A DNA stretch of 58,894 nt from an uncultured Oscillospiraceae bacterium (lineage in GTDB: Bacteria > Bacillota > Clostridia > Oscillospirales > Acutalibacteraceae). The notes beneath the pieces are model-generated. The model did not search any database. It was not told the origin of the DNA and worked only from the letters and a program-made list of their open reading frames with translations. Both the position numbers and the translations under genes were made by a program. Location: positions 1 to 58,894 of the forward strand of contig UQRL01000010.1 in NCBI GenBank assembly GCA_900543555.1, given 5' to 3'. This document shows, piece after piece, positions 9,831-18,292 of this stretch. The first letter of the stretch is position 1; each line of letters opens with the position of its first letter.

Positions 9831-9859
9831 TTGACATTTTGTGGGGCGAAGGCTATAAT
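9831..9859 (+). promoter_or_regulatory. Promoter of the LacI-ribokinase/importer operon
   Basis: A consensus promoter: TTGACA (9831-9836), 17 bases, TATAAT (9854-9859). It is followed at once by the large palindrome at 9868-9894. The rest of the 277-base gap after the response regulator gene holds no clear terminator or gene. Confidence 0.88.
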
Positions 9860-9867
9860 GGCCGCAA

Positions 9868-9894
9868 AGAAACAAATTTAGTAAATTTGTTTCT
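9868..9894 (+). promoter_or_regulatory. 27-bp palindrome, probable operator at the transcription start
   Basis: The arm AGAAACAAATTTA is repeated inverted as TAAATTTGTTTCT around a single central base, with no mismatch. It begins 9 bases after the -10 box, so it covers the transcription start, where a bound repressor would block RNA polymerase. The next gene encodes a LacI-type DNA-binding protein, so autoregulation is the natural reading. It lacks the central CG of classical LacI sites. Confidence 0.7.
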
Positions 9895-9912
9895 CAAAAG
9901 GGGGGAGGAAAT

Positions 9913-11808
9913 GTGAACATCCGGGAAATCGCCCAGCTGGCAGGCGTTTCTATCTCCACGGTTTCCAAGGTGCTGAACCGGAAGGACCAGGCCATCAGTG
10001 AGGAAACCCGGCGCAAGGTTTTGGCTGTGATGAAGGAAAACCACTACCAGCCCTACGTTGTTTCCCGCTTCTATGGGAGCTCGCATTCCTTCCTGATTGG
10101 GGCTGTGCTCTGCAAGCGCCCGGGAATCGAGCGCTTCTTAGAGACACTGATGGAAGCGGCCGCCCAGCAGGGGTACTCTGTTCTGGCCCGCTTTGCCCAG
10201 TCCCCCGAAGAGGAAAAAGAGGCGTTGGAGGTCCTGCGGGGCTACCCTTTGGATGGGCTGGTGCTCTGCCGCGGGATGGAATTTGAAGAGGAGCCGGATT
10301 TAGAATCGCTGGGGGTTCCCACCTGCGTCCTCCAGTTGACGCGGGGAAAAACCTCCCCCTACCCGGGGATTGATTTGGAGCAGACCGGCTGGAAAGCCGC
10401 TCAGGCGCTGGCAGAGCGGAAGCACAGGAACTTTTTCTGTGTGGTGCACGGGGATTCTCAGGAGGAAAAGACCTTTGTGGAGGGCGTGCAGAAATACCTT
10501 TCCCAAAGCAGGCCTTCCTTACCCCTTCCCTTTGTCTGCCGGTATGAGAAGATGGGACTTCCCACAAACCTGCTGTTGGAAAACACAGCGGCGCTTTGCT
10601 ACGATACCGACCTGGCAGAGAAAGTGTATGAGGAAGCGCTTCGGAAAAACCGGCGGATTCCCAAATACTTGTCCGTGCTGAGCCTGGAGTGGGGAATGGC
10701 CCAAGGCTTTCTCCCCAAGCTGGCCACGGTGAGGCTGCCTTTTGAAACCATGGCGGAAAAGGCCTGCCAAGAAGTGGTGCGGAAAATTGAAACCCCCTCC
10801 GCGCCGGCGGTGGACTGGTCCCCTGTGGAATTTTCCCTTCAAGAGGGGGAAAGCTTGGGGCTGCCCCTCAGTGAACAGGGGCAAAAGGTTGTAGTGGTTG
10901 GGTCTATCAACATGGATACCACCATTGCCCTGTCTGATTTTCCCCGGGTGGGGCAGACCTCCATTTCCAACTCCCGGGTGATCTCCCCCGGAGGGAAAGG
11001 GCTGAACCAGGCGGTTGCAGTGGCCAAGCTGGAGGGAACCGCCGTCTTGATAGGCAAGGTGGGAAAGGATTATGAGGGAAGCAAGGTGTGGGATCACCTG
11101 CAGCAAAACCGGGTGAGTGTGGAGTATGTGCGCAGAACCTCCCGGGATTCCACAGGGAATGCCTACATCTGTGTGCAGCAGGACGGCGAAAGCGGGATCA
11201 TGGTCTATAAAGGCGCCAATGCCATGCTGACCTCAGAGGAGCTGATCGAGAGCAAAGATGCCTTCGATCGTGCGGAATATTGTTTGCTTTCAACGGAGTT
11301 AGATAACGAAGCGATAGAAACAGCGGCCCAGCTGGCTTGGGAAAGAGAGGTGAAAATTGTAATCAAGCCGGCCGCTCTGGACCGGATCAGTGACGAACTG
11401 CTGGAGAGAACCTTTATCTTCCTGCCAAATTCCAAAGAGAGCGCCCGCCTTTGCCCAGGGGAGTCCCAGGTGGAGCAGCAGGCGGAAGCCTTCTTGAAAA
11501 GAGGCGCAAAGCATGTCATTGTCACGCTGGGCCATGAGGGCTGCTATTGGACCGATGGAAAGAATTCCCAAAGGTTTCCCGCGGCGGATTTTGAAACGGT
11601 GGATACCACGGGTGCGGCAGATGCATTTGCGGCCGCGTTGGTTGTCTGCCTGACCAAGGGGCTGGATATGCGGGAGGCGATCCATCGCGCTACGGTGGCA
11701 GCGGGTTTCTCCACCACAAAGTGGGGGGTGACCGACGCCATGATCGACTGGGACACACTGGAGTTCTTGTGTTCCGCAAAGAATACACTTCGTCAATTTA
11801 GGAGGTAA
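9913..11808 (+). CDS. LacI-type regulator fused to a ribokinase (PfkB) domain
   Basis: A 631-residue fusion. Residues 1-50 form a LacI helix-turn-helix (IREIAQLAGVSISTVSKVLN). Residues about 60-300 resemble the periplasmic-binding-like sensor domain of LacI regulators. From about residue 324 a complete PfkB sugar kinase follows: VGSINMDTT, PGGKGLNQAVAVAKLEG, PNSKES (NxxE motif) and DTTGAADAF with catalytic Asp570. The anion-hole motif is GAAD instead of the usual GAGD. The start is GTG (9913) behind GGGGGAGG; the overlapping ATG at 9911 runs straight into TGA. It heads an importer operon that also carries a separate ribokinase, so it may be a repressor that senses, or phosphorylates, its own inducer. 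Confidence 0.88.
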   Translation: MNIREIAQLAGVSISTVSKVLNRKDQAISEETRRKVLAVMKENHYQPYVVSRFYGSSHSFLIGAVLCKRPGIERFLETLMEAAAQQGYSVLARFAQSPEEEKEALEVLRGYPLDGLVLCRGMEFEEEPDLESLGVPTCVLQLTRGKTSPYPGIDLEQTGWKAAQALAERKHRNFFCVVHGDSQEEKTFVEGVQKYLSQSRPSLPLPFVCRYEKMGLPTNLLLENTAALCYDTDLAEKVYEEALRKNRRIPKYLSVLSLEWGMAQGFLPKLATVRLPFETMAEKACQEVVRKIETPSAPAVDWSPVEFSLQEGESLGLPLSEQGQKVVVVGSINMDTTIALSDFPRVGQTSISNSRVISPGGKGLNQAVAVAKLEGTAVLIGKVGKDYEGSKVWDHLQQNRVSVEYVRRTSRDSTGNAYICVQQDGESGIMVYKGANAMLTSEELIESKDAFDRAEYCLLSTELDNEAIETAAQLAWEREVKIVIKPAALDRISDELLERTFIFLPNSKESARLCPGESQVEQQAEAFLKRGAKHVIVTLGHEGCYWTDGKNSQRFPAADFETVDTTGAADAFAAALVVCLTKGLDMREAIHRATVAAGFSTTKWGVTDAMIDWDTLEFLCSAKNTLRQFRR

Positions 11809-11812
11809 TGAA

Positions 11813-13153
11813 ATGAAAAGATTTTTGGCAATGTTTTTAGCAGTTGCCCTTCTTTCCACCCTGCTTTTCGGGTGCTCCAGCGGGAGCTCTCAGAGCAGTA
11901 GTGCGGGAGGAAACACCGAGTCGGGTGAAGCGTCCGGGACGAGCGCGGAGGAGGCCTCCTCCAGTGGTAACGGGGAGCCCGTTACCATTCAAGTTGCTGT
12001 CAGCGGAAGTGCCCAGGAGTTGGACATCCACCAGCAGAAGTTCGACCTGTACACGGAAGAGCATCCCAACGTGACCATCGAGCCGGTGGACATTGGCACC
12101 GAGCGTTTCCAGAAGCTGATGACCCTGATCGGCTCCGGCACAGCCCCGGATATCATCTATATCAACGAGTGGTGCTATTCGTTGGCCTACCGGGACGTGC
12201 TGATGGCTTTGGATTCTTTCATCGAGGCGGATGAGGACTTTGACCTGTCCTACTACCCCGAATCCCTGCTGGTGCCCCTGCGCTATGAGGACCAGCTGTA
12301 CGCCCTGCCTCAGGAAGTTTCCCCTTATGTCATGTACTATAATAAGGACATGTTTGAGGCCGCTGGCTTGGACTTGCCCACTGACGATTGGACGATGGAT
12401 GATTTTTACGCTGCTGCCAAAGCTTTAACTAACCCTGATGAAAATGTCTATGGTTATCGTCATCCCGGCGCATGGGCTGACCAGATTTTGAATTGGTTTA
12501 GCCTTTCTGGCGTTGAGTTCGATACCAGTGGTACAGAAGTAAAGGGTTTGGATACCCCTGAGGCACTGAGTGCTCTAGAGTTTCTGTACAACCTGGTAGT
12601 GGTGGATAAGCTCTCCCCTAACCCTGCGGCTTTGACGGCTATGGGCAAGAGTGCAGACGCCATGTTCCGCAACCAGTCAGTAGCCATGGAAGCTTCTGGG
12701 CTTTGGACCCTCCCCACCTATAAGGCAGATCCCTTGTCCTTTGAATGGGATGTCGTGCGCATGCCTCAGGGTGAAACTCGTAAAGTGAAAGCTGGTATCC
12801 TGAACTGGGGTATCTCCGCCGATACGAAGAACCCCGACGCCGTTTGGGATTTGCTGAAATTCCTGGCTGGTCCCGAGGGGATGCGTATTGTGGCCGAGAG
12901 CAACATGGCTCTTCCTGCCAGTACGGATGAGGATGCAAACCAAATTGTTCTAGATACTCATTTCCCTGAAAATGTTAAAGCCTTTGTGGACTCTGTGCCC
13001 GATGTGGATATGACCGACCAGCTGTCCATTTACCGCACAGAGGTCAACACCAAGCTGCAGGAGCTGGTGGACAAAATGCTGATCGGTGAGAGCACCCCGG
13101 AAGAGACCCAGCAGGCGCTCATCAAAGAGATCAACGCCATTCTGGCCGGATGA
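11813..13153 (+). CDS. Extracellular sugar-binding lipoprotein, second importer
   Basis: A 446-residue family-1 solute-binding protein with lipobox LFGC (Cys21) and a Ser/Gly/Glu-rich linker to about residue 55. Segments such as KLMTLIGSGTAPDIIYINEW and FLAGPEGMRIVAESNMALPA are typical of CUT1 binding proteins. It begins 4 bases after the fusion regulator behind GGAGGTAAT. From about 12330 to 12985 the codon use changes to many T- and A-ending codons, unlike both ends of the same gene, which suggests a recombined internal segment. The ligand is unknown; the downstream enzymes suggest a ribose-containing compound. Confidence 0.9.
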   Translation: MKRFLAMFLAVALLSTLLFGCSSGSSQSSSAGGNTESGEASGTSAEEASSSGNGEPVTIQVAVSGSAQELDIHQQKFDLYTEEHPNVTIEPVDIGTERFQKLMTLIGSGTAPDIIYINEWCYSLAYRDVLMALDSFIEADEDFDLSYYPESLLVPLRYEDQLYALPQEVSPYVMYYNKDMFEAAGLDLPTDDWTMDDFYAAAKALTNPDENVYGYRHPGAWADQILNWFSLSGVEFDTSGTEVKGLDTPEALSALEFLYNLVVVDKLSPNPAALTAMGKSADAMFRNQSVAMEASGLWTLPTYKADPLSFEWDVVRMPQGETRKVKAGILNWGISADTKNPDAVWDLLKFLAGPEGMRIVAESNMALPASTDEDANQIVLDTHFPENVKAFVDSVPDVDMTDQLSIYRTEVNTKLQELVDKMLIGESTPEETQQALIKEINAILAG

Positions 13154-13186
13154 TGCTGCCAGATATCCTGTAGGATGAGAGAGCGT

Positions 13187-13226
13187 GGGGAACTTTTCAC
13201 TTGTGTAGAAGTTCCCCCTTCTTTTT
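13187..13226 (+). terminator. Partial terminator/attenuator after the binding-protein gene
   Basis: GGGGAACTT (13187-13195) pairs with AAGTTCCCC (13209-13217), followed by CTTCTTTTT. No promoter is seen before the permease gene, so it more likely reduces than stops downstream transcription, giving excess binding protein. Confidence 0.65.
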
Positions 13227-13279
13227 AAGAAGGAAACCAGGCAAGGCTTGGACTATTTGGGATTGAGGTGATTTGGAAA

Positions 13280-14179
13280 ATGGCGGCGCAGACCTCCGCA
13301 AAAAAGAGGAAGCCCATTGGGGCCAACGAGACCTTTTGGGGTTATATATTTCTTCTGCCGGTAATTCTTGGCTTTATCGTGTTTACAATCTTCCCTGTTG
13401 TCATGTCCTTTTATTACAGCCTGACGGACTACGACGGGGTGACGCCTCCCAAATTTATTGGGATACAGAACTACATCGACCTGTTCACCAACGGGGACTT
13501 TGGCGAGGCCCTGTGGCACACAGTTTACTTTACCATCGGCACAGTGCCCCTGGGGACCATTCTGGCCATTCTGGTGGCTGTGCTTCTAAACCAGAAAATC
13601 CGGGGACTGAATTTGTACAAGACCGCTTTTTTCATTCCGGTTATTGTCTCCTACACCTCCATTGCCATGGTGTGGCAGTGGCTGTATAACGACGATTTCG
13701 GCTTGATCAACTCCGGTTTGAACTCCATTGGCCTTCCCAGTGTCCCCTGGCTGACCAGCAGCGCCTGGGCCATGCCTTCGGTCATCATTATGAGCATCTG
13801 GAAAAGCCTGGGCTTTAACTCGGTGATCCTGCTGGCGGGCGTCCAGGGCGTTTCCCCGGCGATCTATGAGGCGGCGGATATTGATGGGGCCAACGTGGTG
13901 CAGAAGTTCTTCCGCATCACCCTGCCCATGCTCAAGCCCACCGTCATGTTTGTTATGATTATCAGCATGATCAACTCCTTCCAGGCGTTCGACCAAATCT
14001 ACATCATGACCAAGGGCGGCCCGGGCACAGCCACGCAGGTGGTGAGCTACCTGGTGTACATGAACGCCTTCCAGTACTTTAAGCAGGGCTATGCTTCTGC
14101 CATGGCCTATATCCTGTTCATCATTATTTTCGTGGCCAGCATTATCCAGCTGAAGGTCAGCGAAAAGAACAGCCTGTGA
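13280..14179 (+). CDS. CUT1 ABC sugar transporter permease (MalF/UgpA type)
   Basis: A 299-residue membrane protein with about six helices (first about 20-42) and docking loop EAADIDGANVVQKFFRITLP. The ATG at 13280 is preferred over an in-frame GTG at 13268 because the ribosome site GAGGTG (13265-13270) is then 9 bases away. It pairs with the permease 15 bases downstream. Confidence 0.9.
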   Translation: MAAQTSAKKRKPIGANETFWGYIFLLPVILGFIVFTIFPVVMSFYYSLTDYDGVTPPKFIGIQNYIDLFTNGDFGEALWHTVYFTIGTVPLGTILAILVAVLLNQKIRGLNLYKTAFFIPVIVSYTSIAMVWQWLYNDDFGLINSGLNSIGLPSVPWLTSSAWAMPSVIIMSIWKSLGFNSVILLAGVQGVSPAIYEAADIDGANVVQKFFRITLPMLKPTVMFVMIISMINSFQAFDQIYIMTKGGPGTATQVVSYLVYMNAFQYFKQGYASAMAYILFIIIFVASIIQLKVSEKNSL

Positions 14180-14194
14180 GAGGAGGGGACAAGA

Positions 14195-15046
14195 ATGGAA
14201 CAAACCGCAGTACGCAAAGGCAAGGGGAAAAAGATCGCTTTCCGCGCGCTCACCCATGTGGTGCTGATCCTCTGCTCCCTCACCATGCTGATCCCATTTT
14301 TGTGGATGATTTCCAGCTCCCTAAAGAACATGGACGAGCTGTTTGCTGTGCCTCCCTATTGGATTCCTAAGGATGTTGCTTGGGAAAACTATGTGTATAT
14401 GTTCGAACAGGCTCCTTGGGTTACCTATTTTGTCAACACAGCTGTTATCACGGTAGTAACTATCTTAGGCCAGCTGATAACCTGCTCTTTGGCGGCCTAT
14501 GCTTTTGCTAGATTAAGGTTTAAAGGAAGAAACTTAATTTTTATTATCTATCTGGGCACGATGATGATTCCCTTCCAGGTGGTGATGATCCCTCAGTTCC
14601 AGATTATCAAAGTGCTGGGCTTGATCGACAACATCTGGTCCCTGATTGTCATTGGCATTTTTAATGCCTTTGGCACCTTCCTTCTGCGGCAGTTCTTCTT
14701 AACGCTGCCCCGAGAGCTGGAAGAGGCGGCCATGATTGACGGCTGCAGCTATCCGCGCATCTTTTGGGAGATCATCATTAAGAATTCCAAGCCCGCTCTG
14801 ATGACGCTGGTCATCTTTACCTTTATGAACACCTGGAACGATTTCCTGCGGCCGCTGATCTTTTTGAACAGCCAGGAAAACTGGACCCTTTCCATGGGCC
14901 TGGCAAAGTTCCAGGGGACGTATGTGACCCAGTGGAATCAGATGATGGCCGGGGCTCTCATCACCATGCTGCCCATCTTGGTGGTGTACATCTTCGCCCA
15001 GAAGTACTTTGTACAGGGCATTGTGATGAGCGGTATTAAAGATTGA
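14195..15046 (+). CDS. CUT1 ABC sugar transporter permease (MalG/UgpE type)
   Basis: A 283-residue partner permease with docking loop EAAMIDGCSYPRIFWEIIIK and the usual YFVQGIVMSGIKD-type end. A GAGAGGAGGGG ribosome site precedes the ATG. Between about 14350 and 14545 the gene uses A/T-ending codons (runs such as AGATTAAGGTTTAAAGG) unlike the rest, another sign of a patchwork history in this operon. Confidence 0.92.
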   Translation: MEQTAVRKGKGKKIAFRALTHVVLILCSLTMLIPFLWMISSSLKNMDELFAVPPYWIPKDVAWENYVYMFEQAPWVTYFVNTAVITVVTILGQLITCSLAAYAFARLRFKGRNLIFIIYLGTMMIPFQVVMIPQFQIIKVLGLIDNIWSLIVIGIFNAFGTFLLRQFFLTLPRELEEAAMIDGCSYPRIFWEIIIKNSKPALMTLVIFTFMNTWNDFLRPLIFLNSQENWTLSMGLAKFQGTYVTQWNQMMAGALITMLPILVVYIFAQKYFVQGIVMSGIKD

Positions 15047-15068
15047 TTTTCTGAAAGGAGAGACAACT

Positions 15069-17195
15069 GTGAAACTGCCAGAAAATTACATGGAACGCGT
15101 CTATTCCGGCTGGCTGGGAAAGGTCATCGGCATCCGGCTGGGAGCCGCTGTGGAGGGCTGGTCCTACGAGCGCATCCAAAACGTGTTTGGAGAGCTGTGG
15201 GAGTATCCCGCCCAGTACAAAAACTTCGCCGCGGATGATGACAGCAACGGACCCATGTTCTTCATCCGCTCTCTGGAGGACTGCAAGGACCTGCAGAGCT
15301 TTTCCGCCCAGGATGTGGCCGATGCCCTGTTGAACTACGCCCCCTATGAGCACGGATTTTTCTGGTGGGGCGGCTATGGTGTCTCCACCGAGCATACGGC
15401 TTATCTGAACCTGCGCAACGGCATTCCCGCGCCCCGCAGCGGCAGTGTGGAGCAGAACGGCTCCACCATGGCGGAGCAGATTGGCGGGCAAATCTTCATC
15501 GACCCCTGGGGCCTGGTATCCCCCGGCAACCCAGAGCAGGCGGCCCGCTTGGCGGAAAAAGCCGCCAGCGTCACCCACGGCGGCAACGGCGTGTGGGGCG
15601 GCGTCTATGTGGCCTGCGCCATCAGCCTGGCCTTTGTGGAGCCCAACCTGGAATCCGTCCTGGAAAAGGCCTTGCACTACATCCCCCAGGACTGTGAATA
15701 CGCCCGGGTGGTCCGTGCCGTCACCGCCTTCTACCGGGAGCATCCGGACAATTGGCGGGAGTGCTTCCAGTATGTCCACGACAACTTCGGTTATGACAAA
15801 TATCCCGGCAACTGCCATATCATCCCCAATGCCGCGGTAATGATCCTCTCCATGCTCTATGGCGGCGGGGACTTTGCCAAGACCCTGTGCATCTGCAACA
15901 TGTGCGGCTGGGATACGGACTGCAACGTGGGCAATGTGGGCTGCATCATGGGTGTGCATTGCGGCCTGGAAGGCATCGACTATGACAAGTGGCGGGCGCC
16001 CATCAACGATTTCCTGGCTTGTTCCAGCGCGGTGCCCTCTCTCAATGCCATGGACGTGCCCTATGGGGCTGCCTACTTTGCCAAGATGGCCTACCGCTTG
16101 GCGGGGGAGACCCCCCCTGCGCCCTGGGACAAGCTGCTGGGAGAGGGCCTGGAGAGCTGCCATTTCGAGTTCCCCGGCAGCACCCACGCCATCCGCAGCC
16201 GTGGCGATGCCCTGTGCCACATCCGCAATACGGAGGAGCAGGCCCATACGGGGAGCCGCTCCCTGAAGGTCACCGCCGCCGGCCTGGGGGCCGGGGAAGA
16301 GGCCTTCTTCTACAAGCAGACCTATTACAGCGCGGAGGACTTCAGCGACTCCCGCTATGACCCCTTCTTCGCGCCCCTGGTGTACCCCGGCCAGACCCTG
16401 CACCTCAGTGTGCTGCCCCAGCCCTGCGGGAACTTGGATGCCTTTGCCCGGCTCTATGCCAAAAACGGCGCCACCGGAGAAGTGTTCCGCGGGGAAAAGG
16501 TCCCGGCGGATGGGCAGTGGCATGAGCTGGCCCTCCCCATTCCCGGAGGCCAGGAAGGGTATATCCAAGAGGTGGGCGTCATCCTCTGCGGCACCTCCAG
16601 CGGCTTCGGCCAAGGGGATCTGTGCGCGTACCTGGATGACCTGTATGTGGACGGCGCACCGGATTACTGCCTGGACTTCTCCCGCATGGAGATGAATTGC
16701 TGGACCGGCCTCCACCAGGACGTTCCCCAGTTTGGGCGGCTGAAGGGCCACACCTATCTGGAGGGGCCCTGGCTCAGCCTTTCCTGCGCCGACTTTGGGG
16801 AGATGTATACGGGCCATCACTTGTGGGAAGATTACAGCCTTTCCTGCACGCTGCGGCCTGTCACAGGCCAGGTACACCTGCTGCAGGCCCGGGTGCAGGG
16901 AGCTATGCGCAGCTATGCCGCAGGCTTCTATGGCTCGGGAAAAGCAGCCCTTCTGAAGAACCAGAACGGCTATCAGGTGGCGGAAGAGGCCAGCTTCCCC
17001 TGGGAGGCTGGCAAGGAGTACCGTTTAACCCTCTCCGTGAAGGGGAACACCGTCACGCTGGCGGTGGATGGGAGCAAGATTCTGGAGTGGGAGGACCCCC
17101 AGCCCCTGGAGCATGGCTGCGCGGGTGTGGCTGTGCAGAAGGGCAGCCACTGCCTGTATAAGGATTGGAAGATAAGGAGCTGCGAGGAATTATGA
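15069..17195 (+). CDS. ADP-ribosylglycohydrolase-family protein with C-terminal beta-sandwich
   Basis: A 708-residue protein starting at GTG behind GAAAGGAGAG. The N-terminal half is an ADP-ribosylglycohydrolase (ARH/DraG) fold: GWLGKVIGIRLGAAVEGW, a first metal-binding acidic cluster Asp56-58 (AADDDSNGP), and the second metal motif GWDTDCNVGNVG with Asp282 and Asp284. Such dimetal enzymes hydrolyse N- or O-glycosidic bonds to ribose. The C-terminal half (about 385-705) looks like one or two carbohydrate-binding or LamG-type beta domains, not present in classical ARH enzymes. There is no signal peptide, so it acts in the cytoplasm. Set between an importer and a ribokinase, it probably releases ribose from an imported riboside. 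The substrate is unknown. Confidence 0.82.
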   Translation: MKLPENYMERVYSGWLGKVIGIRLGAAVEGWSYERIQNVFGELWEYPAQYKNFAADDDSNGPMFFIRSLEDCKDLQSFSAQDVADALLNYAPYEHGFFWWGGYGVSTEHTAYLNLRNGIPAPRSGSVEQNGSTMAEQIGGQIFIDPWGLVSPGNPEQAARLAEKAASVTHGGNGVWGGVYVACAISLAFVEPNLESVLEKALHYIPQDCEYARVVRAVTAFYREHPDNWRECFQYVHDNFGYDKYPGNCHIIPNAAVMILSMLYGGGDFAKTLCICNMCGWDTDCNVGNVGCIMGVHCGLEGIDYDKWRAPINDFLACSSAVPSLNAMDVPYGAAYFAKMAYRLAGETPPAPWDKLLGEGLESCHFEFPGSTHAIRSRGDALCHIRNTEEQAHTGSRSLKVTAAGLGAGEEAFFYKQTYYSAEDFSDSRYDPFFAPLVYPGQTLHLSVLPQPCGNLDAFARLYAKNGATGEVFRGEKVPADGQWHELALPIPGGQEGYIQEVGVILCGTSSGFGQGDLCAYLDDLYVDGAPDYCLDFSRMEMNCWTGLHQDVPQFGRLKGHTYLEGPWLSLSCADFGEMYTGHHLWEDYSLSCTLRPVTGQVHLLQARVQGAMRSYAAGFYGSGKAALLKNQNGYQVAEEASFPWEAGKEYRLTLSVKGNTVTLAVDGSKILEWEDPQPLEHGCAGVAVQKGSHCLYKDWKIRSCEEL

Positions 17196-18112
17196 AAAAG
17201 CTGCTGGTCATCGGAAGCCTGAACATGGATTTCGTCACCAACGTGCCCCATCCCCTGGCAGTGGGAGAGACGATGCTTGCCCAAGATCTGCGGCTGGTCC
17301 CCGGGGGAAAGGGAGCAAACCAGGCCTATGCCATGGGCAGGCTGGGAGGCTGCGCCGCCATGCTGGGCGCTGTAGGGGCCGACCTTCACGGCCAGCGGCT
17401 CAAGCAGAACCTGAGCAAGGTGGGGGTGGATGTGTCCGCCTTGAAGGAATCGCAGGAACAGCCCACCGGCATGGCGGTCATCACCGTGCTGCCCCATGGG
17501 GACAACAGCATACTGGTGCTGCCGGGGGCCAACAGCCAGGTGACCCCCGCGTATGTCCAACAGCACATGGACCTGCTGGAGGCCTGCGACTATGTGGTCT
17601 TCCAGCTGGAGATTCCCCTGGAAACCGTGGTGTACGCCGCAAAAGAGGCGTCCCGCCTGGGGAAAAAGGTCATTCTGGACCCCGCACCCGCGGTGCCCGG
17701 CCTGCCAGAGGAACTGCTGCAAAGCCTGTACCTCATCAAGCCCAATGAGACAGAGCTATCCATCCTGACTGGCCGGCCCCATGACCCGGCCCGCCTGCGG
17801 GAGGACGCCCTTTCCCTGCAGGCCCGTGGAGTGAAAAATGTGTTGGTCACCTTGGGCGGGGCGGGTTCCTACCTGCTGCGAGAGGATGGAACAGAGGCCC
17901 GCATCCCCGCGGACAGCACGGTAAAGGTGGTGGATACCACGGCAGCCGGGGATAGCTATATGGGCGCCCTGGCGGTGGCCCTCTCCCAGGGGAAGGGCCT
18001 GGAAGAGGCGGCCCGCTTTGCCTCCCGCGTGTCGGACATTGTGGTGTCCCGGCCGGGGGCGCAGACCTCCATCCCCTCTCTGGAGGAGTTGGAAGAAAGC
18101 GCCGCCCAATAG
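17192..18112 (+). CDS. rbsK: Ribokinase (PfkB family)
   Basis: A 306-residue sugar kinase. Motifs: VIGSLNMDFV near the N-terminus, PGGKGANQAYAMGRLGG, KPNETELSIL, and DTTAAGDSYMGAL with catalytic base Asp254 (AAGD rather than the usual GAGD). The overall pattern is that of ribokinase, which makes ribose 5-phosphate. Its ATG overlaps the stop of the ADP-ribosylglycohydrolase-family gene (ATGA), so the two enzymes are coupled, consistent with the first releasing and this one phosphorylating ribose. It closes the operon at a strong terminator. Confidence 0.88.
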   Translation: MKKLLVIGSLNMDFVTNVPHPLAVGETMLAQDLRLVPGGKGANQAYAMGRLGGCAAMLGAVGADLHGQRLKQNLSKVGVDVSALKESQEQPTGMAVITVLPHGDNSILVLPGANSQVTPAYVQQHMDLLEACDYVVFQLEIPLETVVYAAKEASRLGKKVILDPAPAVPGLPEELLQSLYLIKPNETELSILTGRPHDPARLREDALSLQARGVKNVLVTLGGAGSYLLREDGTEARIPADSTVKVVDTTAAGDSYMGALAVALSQGKGLEEAARFASRVSDIVVSRPGAQTSIPSLEELEESAAQ

Positions 18113-18125
18113 ACGGAAAGCAACG

Positions 18126-18162
18126 AAAAGCTCCCTTAGGGTTGCCCTGGGGAGCTTTTTTG
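18126..18162 (+). terminator. Intrinsic terminator of the second importer operon
   Basis: AAAAGCTCCC (18126-18135) pairs with GGGAGCTTTT (18150-18159), followed by further T residues. Confidence 0.9.
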
Positions 18163-18225
18163 TGCGTGTATCTCAAAAAGTCATGGTTTTCATATGATTT
18201 ATTGAAAAAATTGCAGATGAAACTA

Positions 18226-18254
18226 TTGAAAGAGAGGCGATGGCGTAGTAGAAT
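18226..18254 (+). promoter_or_regulatory. Promoter of the carboxylesterase gene
   Basis: TTGAAA (18226-18231), 17 bases, TAGAAT (18249-18254), about 40 bases before the gene and after the preceding terminator. Confidence 0.65.
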
Positions 18255-18292
18255 AAAATTAGAATTTTTTAAATGGGAGGTATAAGGTTCCA

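Noticed and set aside
15036..16877. Long open frame of about 613 codons on the minus strand
   Set aside because: It lies fully opposite the ADP-ribosylglycohydrolase-family gene, has no family motifs or ribosome site, and is a by-product of high GC content with few stop codons.
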